From Isoetes taiwanensis (lineage: Eukaryota > Streptophyta > Lycopodiopsida > Isoetales > Isoetaceae): a stretch of DNA of 64,000 bases. The notes beneath the pieces are model-generated. The model worked only from the letters and a program-made list of their open reading frames with translations, was not told where the DNA came from and made no database searches. A program made the position numbers and the translations under genes. Below, in pieces: positions 58,448 through 64,000 of this stretch. The stretch is taken from positions 8,578,103 to 8,642,102 of the forward strand of contig JAJEKV010000010.1 in NCBI GenBank assembly GCA_021234155.1. The letters run 5' to 3'. Within the stretch, counting starts at the first letter, position 1. Each line of letters opens with the position of its first letter.

Positions 58448-60059
58448 GCAAAGATTTCATGATTTATGTTCAATTTGTCGCACCCGTGATTACCGCGAAT
58501 GTAGAATCCATTTACATGTAGAATCCATTTACATGTAGATTGTCGCGACTTAAGGTTTTGCTACAAAGATGTAGGAGTGTAATCGGGTTATTTTATACTT
58601 ATAGTTCCTTGGTTTGCATGTCATACATATATGTGTTTCTTACATACATGTTGTACATTCACAATGTAGGGTCCTAAATGTAGAACTTAAATACATAAAA
58701 TTAGAGTTGTGTAATTGAAGTTTTGTGGCGTAACATTTAGAGGTATTTTATGTAATGTCCGATGTGTACATGTACATACATTGGAGCATTGATGTACATT
58801 ACATGTACATTCCATCTAGATAAATAGTCTATTTACATGTGTATGTACTCAAAGTACTTCAATGTAGATCTGCCTCTAGTAATATGTACGGCTATTGATA
58901 TGTACGTAACGCTTAGAGACCGATTAGTTTGAGACCGAGATCCGACCGGTTATGTGATTTATTTTCGAGCTTCAAAGTGCCAAAAACAAAAAAATTACAC
59001 CACGAGCGCTTGTTTTCAAATTCAATTTGCATTGTGTCGGAGGAAGCAATTTCTTATTCTTGGTTCGGGTTTTCACGCTTTGAGGTTCCAAAGAAAATTG
59101 AGGTGCAAGATGTAGCCGAGGGAAAGAAAGCAAAGGATTGAAGGAAAAAGCAAAATCACTATTCCCGCGGGTGATACAAAGGAGGAGGCTGGCACTTCCA
59201 GTCCGCATGGTGACATTCCGATATGACGAGGAACCGAGAGATTGAGGGAGCGAGGCTAAGGCCACATCTTCAAAAGTAAAGGCAGCAGCTAGAAAATGTG
59301 ACTCCAAAGAAGAACTCCACTAAAAAGCCACGTAAGAAGACAATTGAAGCAAGAGAAACAGTAAGAAAGCATTTTATTTCAAGGTACAACAAGAAATGAG
59401 AAATCCATGACATCCTATGTTTACGGTGTCCTAATGAAGAGGAATCTTCCGAAAGCATCAAGATGTAGAGCGGTGATACTTTTAAGTTTGTGTCAAATAT
59501 TGCTTCGACATAGCAAAGGATCGCTGATTTCCCACAATGAGAAATCGGGGAGAGGTTGAAGATGAGGATTCTGGACCTAATAAGAATCTGAAAGAGGAAA
59601 CCAAAAAGTAGGGAAGGAAATGGATACCGACTCAGAAAAAAAAAAGACGCCAGAGGAGAAGAATGATCTCTCACAGTAACTTGATCTACATTTCTTACAT
59701 TTTTTTTACATCTAGTATCCAAGTTAAAAACTTTAAAATAATATGGATAGTAGTAGACCTAATGTAGATGATTTGTATAAATGTAATCGTCATTGAACCC
59801 GCATCGCAGCTCAATACAAGCCATACGATGCCTTGCTGAACCGAATGATGAAGCTCAAGAAGGCAAGGATTTTCCCGTGATCTTTGCCCGAAATGGAGTG
59901 TTATTTATTTGAACAAGATGTGTCGGACATGGATGTGGGGAAATTTTCCAACCGCATGTGGATATGTATGCAGTGTATCGGACTTTGAACTTGTTCATTT
60001 GTATGTGTAAGTCAAGTTAGTAATTTTATCCTTTTCAACTTGTTATAGGTACCGCAAAA

Positions 60060-60715
60060 ATTGTTCCGTGATGATAAGAAGGTCGACGCCCGGTTCTTCC
60101 CAACGGACAGCCTTCATGGAATTTAAAGATGGGCCAAGGCAAGCCAAAAAGATAAATCTATGGCAGCCTCCGAGCGTGAAGAGATATTGTAAAGGTAGCT
60201 CTTTACAGGGATAAATTGGTCAAGTGCGATGGATCATGATTCCAATGCTATGTAGAGTTATCATCAACATCACACTTTGGCCATCTTCAACATGGCACTT
60301 ACTAAGAGTAAGAACACCATCAACATTCGGATCTTCAATTCTGCCGAGGACATTGACGCTTGACATGCTTGCACTTTAAGAGGTATTTTGTATTTCACAT
60401 CTCCTTTTATTAATATTGAGTAGATTGATACCATGTTAGCAGCTTCTTTCATTCATTTGCTACAAAATAGATCTGGTCTTTTGGGCTCCATATCCTCACT
60501 ATGGCACGGGGTTGTGTCGAGTGTCCCACTTTTTGAAGCATGGACAAAAATCCTTCACCCGGGCCAGAAGATTCATAAGTGTCCATCCAGTGAAAGATGG
60601 GGATTCATGTGGCCTCTATGTTGCAAAATATATGCGTAAGTTTGTAGACACAATCGTGTGTGGTAAAACTACCAATGTGAGTGTCTCACTTTTTGTCTTG
60701 CAAACAAATGGTTTT
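60060..60715 (+). pseudogene. Ulp1-type cysteine protease (C48) relic
   Basis: Plus-strand fragments read RDDKKVDARFFPTDSLHG, then HHTLAIFNMALTKSKNT (like the catalytic HW-x-L block) and VKDGDSCGLYVAKYM (like the catalytic DCG-x-(F/Y)-V-x-K-Y-M, Cys at 60608-60610). Spacing suits Peptidase_C48 (SUMO protease fold), common both in host genes and in plant transposons. Fragments lie in different frames with stops, and the oxyanion Gln before the Cys is not evident. Confidence 0.55.
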
Positions 60716-60719
60716 TAAT

Positions 60720-61954
60720 ACTTATTATGTAAGTATTGTTGTCACATTTGCGCATTACCCGAAACCGTTCTTGCCAAAGTATGCATCTACATCGTCGTGA
60801 TGTTCTCACCGAAAGCACTACTTCGTGAGTTAGACCACATTCACATCGCGACCAAAACTATTAGACCACCGGGTACTAATAAATGTGGTCGAGAAATCTA
60901 TCCCTATTGTCAATGCTAAACACTATTTGATTATAAAATAAACATTTTTTTTCATTGAATTTGAATAAAATCTCTTTTATTCAACTCCACCATACTTTAT
61001 TGATAAATTGCATGTTCTTTCATATCGGGTGTCAAAAGGTTGATAGTGTTTGATATCAATAAATGTTTTGGCAAAACAAATACATAGGACTTTGCATCGA
61101 TGATCAGCTAGTTGGAAATTATGACATAATAGGCAAGAAAGTGTTGTTTTAAGGCCCCACCTAGACGCAATTCCCCGAATTTGTATTTGAACACTTTGAA
61201 GTAGGAATATGGTCATCAATAGCTCCATGGAACCTATCAAGAGTAGTGGATAAAATCTTCACAATGACGCCAGATAAGGGACTTAAGGTTCACCTTTGAT
61301 GGAAGCCACATGTTTGGAGCTGCCTTCCTGATTGCAAAAAGAAGTGAAGACAAACCTTGTATCCAAGCCAATTGAGTTTATATACCAGGAAGTATCCGCA
61401 CAGAATGACAAAGAACACACTAATAGTAGACGACTCCGAAGTACAAGATGCTCTTTCAATCCCAACGAAAATTGCATATGCCCACCTTCATGGCGTGAAA
61501 GTGATGTTGAAGACACATCTTTGACACTTTGAACCATGGCTAGAGGGTTTGTTGATAGCACCGTGACTGCAACAAGATGTGAAGCGTAATCCTTTACACA
61601 ATCCATCCGATGTACCAACAACACCGCTTGAGGCAAATGCTTCGAGGGCTGGCTGTGGACGAGATGGCATGTCCAAAGCTATGGACAAGCCGCAAGAAAG
61701 TAACATATTGAAACAAAGATAATAGTATGTAATCGGCTTCACATCTACCGTGACCGTATTTTGAATGTAAATTAATGTTAATATAAAACATGAACAACAG
61801 ACTTGTATATATTGGCATCATATCCGATATGACCAGTTGTATATCTTGTGATATGTAATACAAGAGTTTTTGTTCCATACATGTTCCACTTTCGCTTTCA
61901 TGAATCAAAAGAAAAGCTATTGATATCCATTATAACGTAACAAGTTCACGTATC
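60720..61954. other. No gene recognised
   Basis: Minus-strand frames at 60977-61240, 61283-61636 and 61594-61908 show no family. The stretch may be the 3' part of the element that carries the Ulp1 relic. Confidence 0.3.
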
Positions 61955-62482
61955 TAGTTTAACTTCTTCATGCAAACAATTGATGAACATTTTGTACTTT
62001 CGATATACATTGTGCTTGGAAACAAGATATTGTGTGATACCAAATTTAAGTATCAAAATGCACTTCGATTAAAAAATAAGTAATAAGAAAAACTTGCAAA
62101 GAATCGACTTAGTTTTCTCAACATAACACGTAATTAGTTTAACTTCTTCATGCAACAATTGATAAACATTTTGTACTTTCTCGATATACATTGTGCTTTG
62201 GAAACAAGATATTGTGTGATACTGGTTTAAGTATGAAAATGCACATCGATAAAAATAAGTAAATAAGAAAAAACTTCAAAGAATCGATTAGTTTTCAACA
62301 TAACACACACTAGTTTAACTTCTTCATGCAACAATTGATAAACATTTTGTACTGAATACATTTTTGCTTGGTCACGTAAGATATTCTCAGGATACACCAA
62401 ATTGAAGTATCAAAATGCACTTCGATTAAAAATAAGTAAATAACAAAAAACTTACAAAGAATCCACTAGTTTTCAACATAAC
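61955..62482. repeat. Three-copy tandem repeat, about 176 bp unit
   Basis: Units 61955-62134 (180 bp), 62135-62310 (176 bp) and 62311-62482 (172 bp) each start TAGTTTAACTTCTTCATGCA and end near AACATAAC. Similarity is high with small indels. Confidence 0.95.
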
Positions 62483-63188
62483 GTAAGATGATGGCAAATA
62501 TGAAAGTTCCTTTGTACGTAACTTAGTCATGTGCACTCAACAATCTCGTAGGCTTGATATAAGCATGTCATGCACCTCTCGTGTGATCATATATGCCGTA
62601 ACGCCCCTTCAACTTATGCTTGACCTCACGTGATCGCGGAACTTTGCTCCACCACATTATTTAGCTGGTACCATTACTATTTTGTCATCCAAAGAACTTT
62701 TGTACTTGTGCTTTGTGCCTTGTAGCAAATTGATAGTAATGACCAGCTATAACCCCTCGCCACCAAATGCATATTCTATTTCCATAGTCGCAATCACATC
62801 TTCCTCAAGAATATGCATCTCCTTCACGATAGGAGGACGGCAAGGTATGGAACATTTTCATGATTCCTTGGGGCAGCAAAGATGCAAATATGTCTCCAAT
62901 TTGGAGTACATCTGATAGTTCTTGCTCATCACCGCGATAAAACCAACTAGCTTTCTTGTTCGGCCGGTTCGGGCCGAACTAGGGGCTCCAGCTTTTGTGC
63001 AAATTTTCCACGACCACAATGCTCGAGGATTCACATTCTCCCCATCTGAAATTCAAGCAAACATTGCAAAAACATGACAGGATCTATACATGACAAGTGT
63101 TGGGTCACCGGATTAATAGCGATTACACAATGTATAGCTAGAGTACTGTGCAATGTCTCACAACAACGAGGGTCCCCGCACGTCTTCA
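62483..63188. other. No gene recognised
   Basis: Intervening sequence. Short frames on both strands are unconvincing. Confidence 0.3.
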
Positions 63189-63780
63189 TCACCTCCCATA
63201 TGACTCGCCCATTTTGCACTTTTTTGTCTCAAAGAAAGTGCAAGCAGAAGTTGGCACCCAAAATCTAACACCATTCTCTTTCCTTTGCTCGCCCTTCATA
63301 GGGAACCTTTTTCTCCAAAGCAGCCCGCCTATCATGTTCTCCCTCCTTTTTCCATGGCCTCGAGCCAAAATAATTCCATCGATCCTAATTTTATAATTGC
63401 TATAATATTGGGCCACATTCAAATAAAAGGGTTCGAGAACACTTAAACTGAAAGCAGACACCCATCGCACCACATGACATGGTATTTGATGTGGGGGGCA
63501 AAACCTTTTTGCATCATCCAAATATGGTGCTTTTGTGGTAACAACAAAGAAAGCATCATGCTTCATAACATCGAAACATACAAATGAACAGTTTTTCAGC
63601 TCCGCCATTGACTTTCATCATGGTTATATGCACCGCATTAAGCATTATTCCGTCATTGTTCCAATGTTCTGGATTGAACCTCCCCAATGGTCGCGAAAGT
63701 GTGTTCTCAAGAAAGTCCATTATCGACAAAACGTAATCATCCCTCAAATTTTGCAATCGATTTCCCAATTGTTTGCTCAA
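63189..63780 (-). pseudogene. Unrecognised minus-strand coding-like segment
   Basis: Frames 63780-63556 (LQNLRDDYVLSIMDFLENTL, NGGAEKLFICMFRCYE) and 63608-63189 (CFDVMKHDAFFVVTTKAPYL, WVSAFSLSVLEPFYLNVAQY) overlap and look like one protein with a frame break near 63580. I do not recognise it. It may belong to the same transposon as the Ulp1-like relic, or be a decayed host gene. Confidence 0.25.
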
Positions 63781-64000
63781 ACTTGGTCAAAAGTTGTGAA
63801 TAGTGAAAACTTTGTAAGGTGGCAAACATCTTGTCAAGCAATGTACCCGAGTCCCGCCAAGAACAAGCTTCAACCTCCTGAAGTGCCGCCTTTGGAAGGT
63901 TCGCTCAATGCATTTGTAAACTTGCCATTCAATGTTCTCATATTCTCAAGGATTTTCTCCTTAGGACGATTTGAATATTTTCGCTACGCTCTCGCACTCT

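Noticed and set aside
61955-62482. CRISPR-like array
   Set aside because: Repeats of about 176 bp with no spacers in a plant nuclear context; it is an ordinary tandem repeat.

Overview
This is nuclear DNA of a land plant. One host gene with short GT-AG introns can be read end to end. The rest is mostly layered retroelements (Copia, Ty3/gypsy, L1-type LINEs, a tRNA-derived SINE), DNA transposons and a decayed mitochondrial insert. The insert carries C where mature plant mitochondrial transcripts carry U, both in cox1 (ACG start, Pro for Leu, Thr for Ile) and in tRNA-like relics. That points to a donor mitochondrion with heavy C-to-U editing. tRNA hyperediting is best known from the lycophyte Isoetes, so a lycophyte is my first guess, but ferns and cycads are not excluded.

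Layout. 0.4-11.5 kb is a nested stack: a minus-strand LINE is split by a small plus-strand LINE (TSD AACCAATGTT) and by a full-length Copia element (2088-9405, TSD AGGAT). The Copia element is itself split by a 1.25 kb DNA transposon and a SINE. 12.8-17.5 kb is a 14-exon minus-strand gene for an LPEAT2-type lysophospholipid acyltransferase. 18.4-32.6 kb is a large LTR element with 1.55 kb LTRs and no recognisable pol, lying inside an unrecognised coding segment. Its interior carries a divergent histone H3-like reading frame, four copies of a 64 bp nested palindrome, and two head-to-tail copies of an element inserted inside the H3-like frame without visible target duplication.

33-38 kb is repeat-rich and gene-poor. 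About 38.8-41.2 kb is mitochondrial-derived (trnP-like, nad1 3' end, trnK-like, cox1 5' end). 41.2-43.2 kb is a gypsy gag-protease fragment. 46.7 kb holds an endonuclease/exonuclease fragment, and 47.7-48.3 kb the last exons of a TPR protein. About 49.9-50.9 kb has exon-like blocks of an unrecognised protein. 52.4-52.8 kb is a foldback element, and 55.2-57.0 kb a LINE with an unusual 3' reading frame. 58.1-60.7 kb has decayed RING-like and Ulp1-protease-like segments. 62 kb carries a 176 bp tandem array.

Several otherwise intact genes miss frame by exactly one base at a single junction. Either residual assembly indels or early pseudogenes would explain this.
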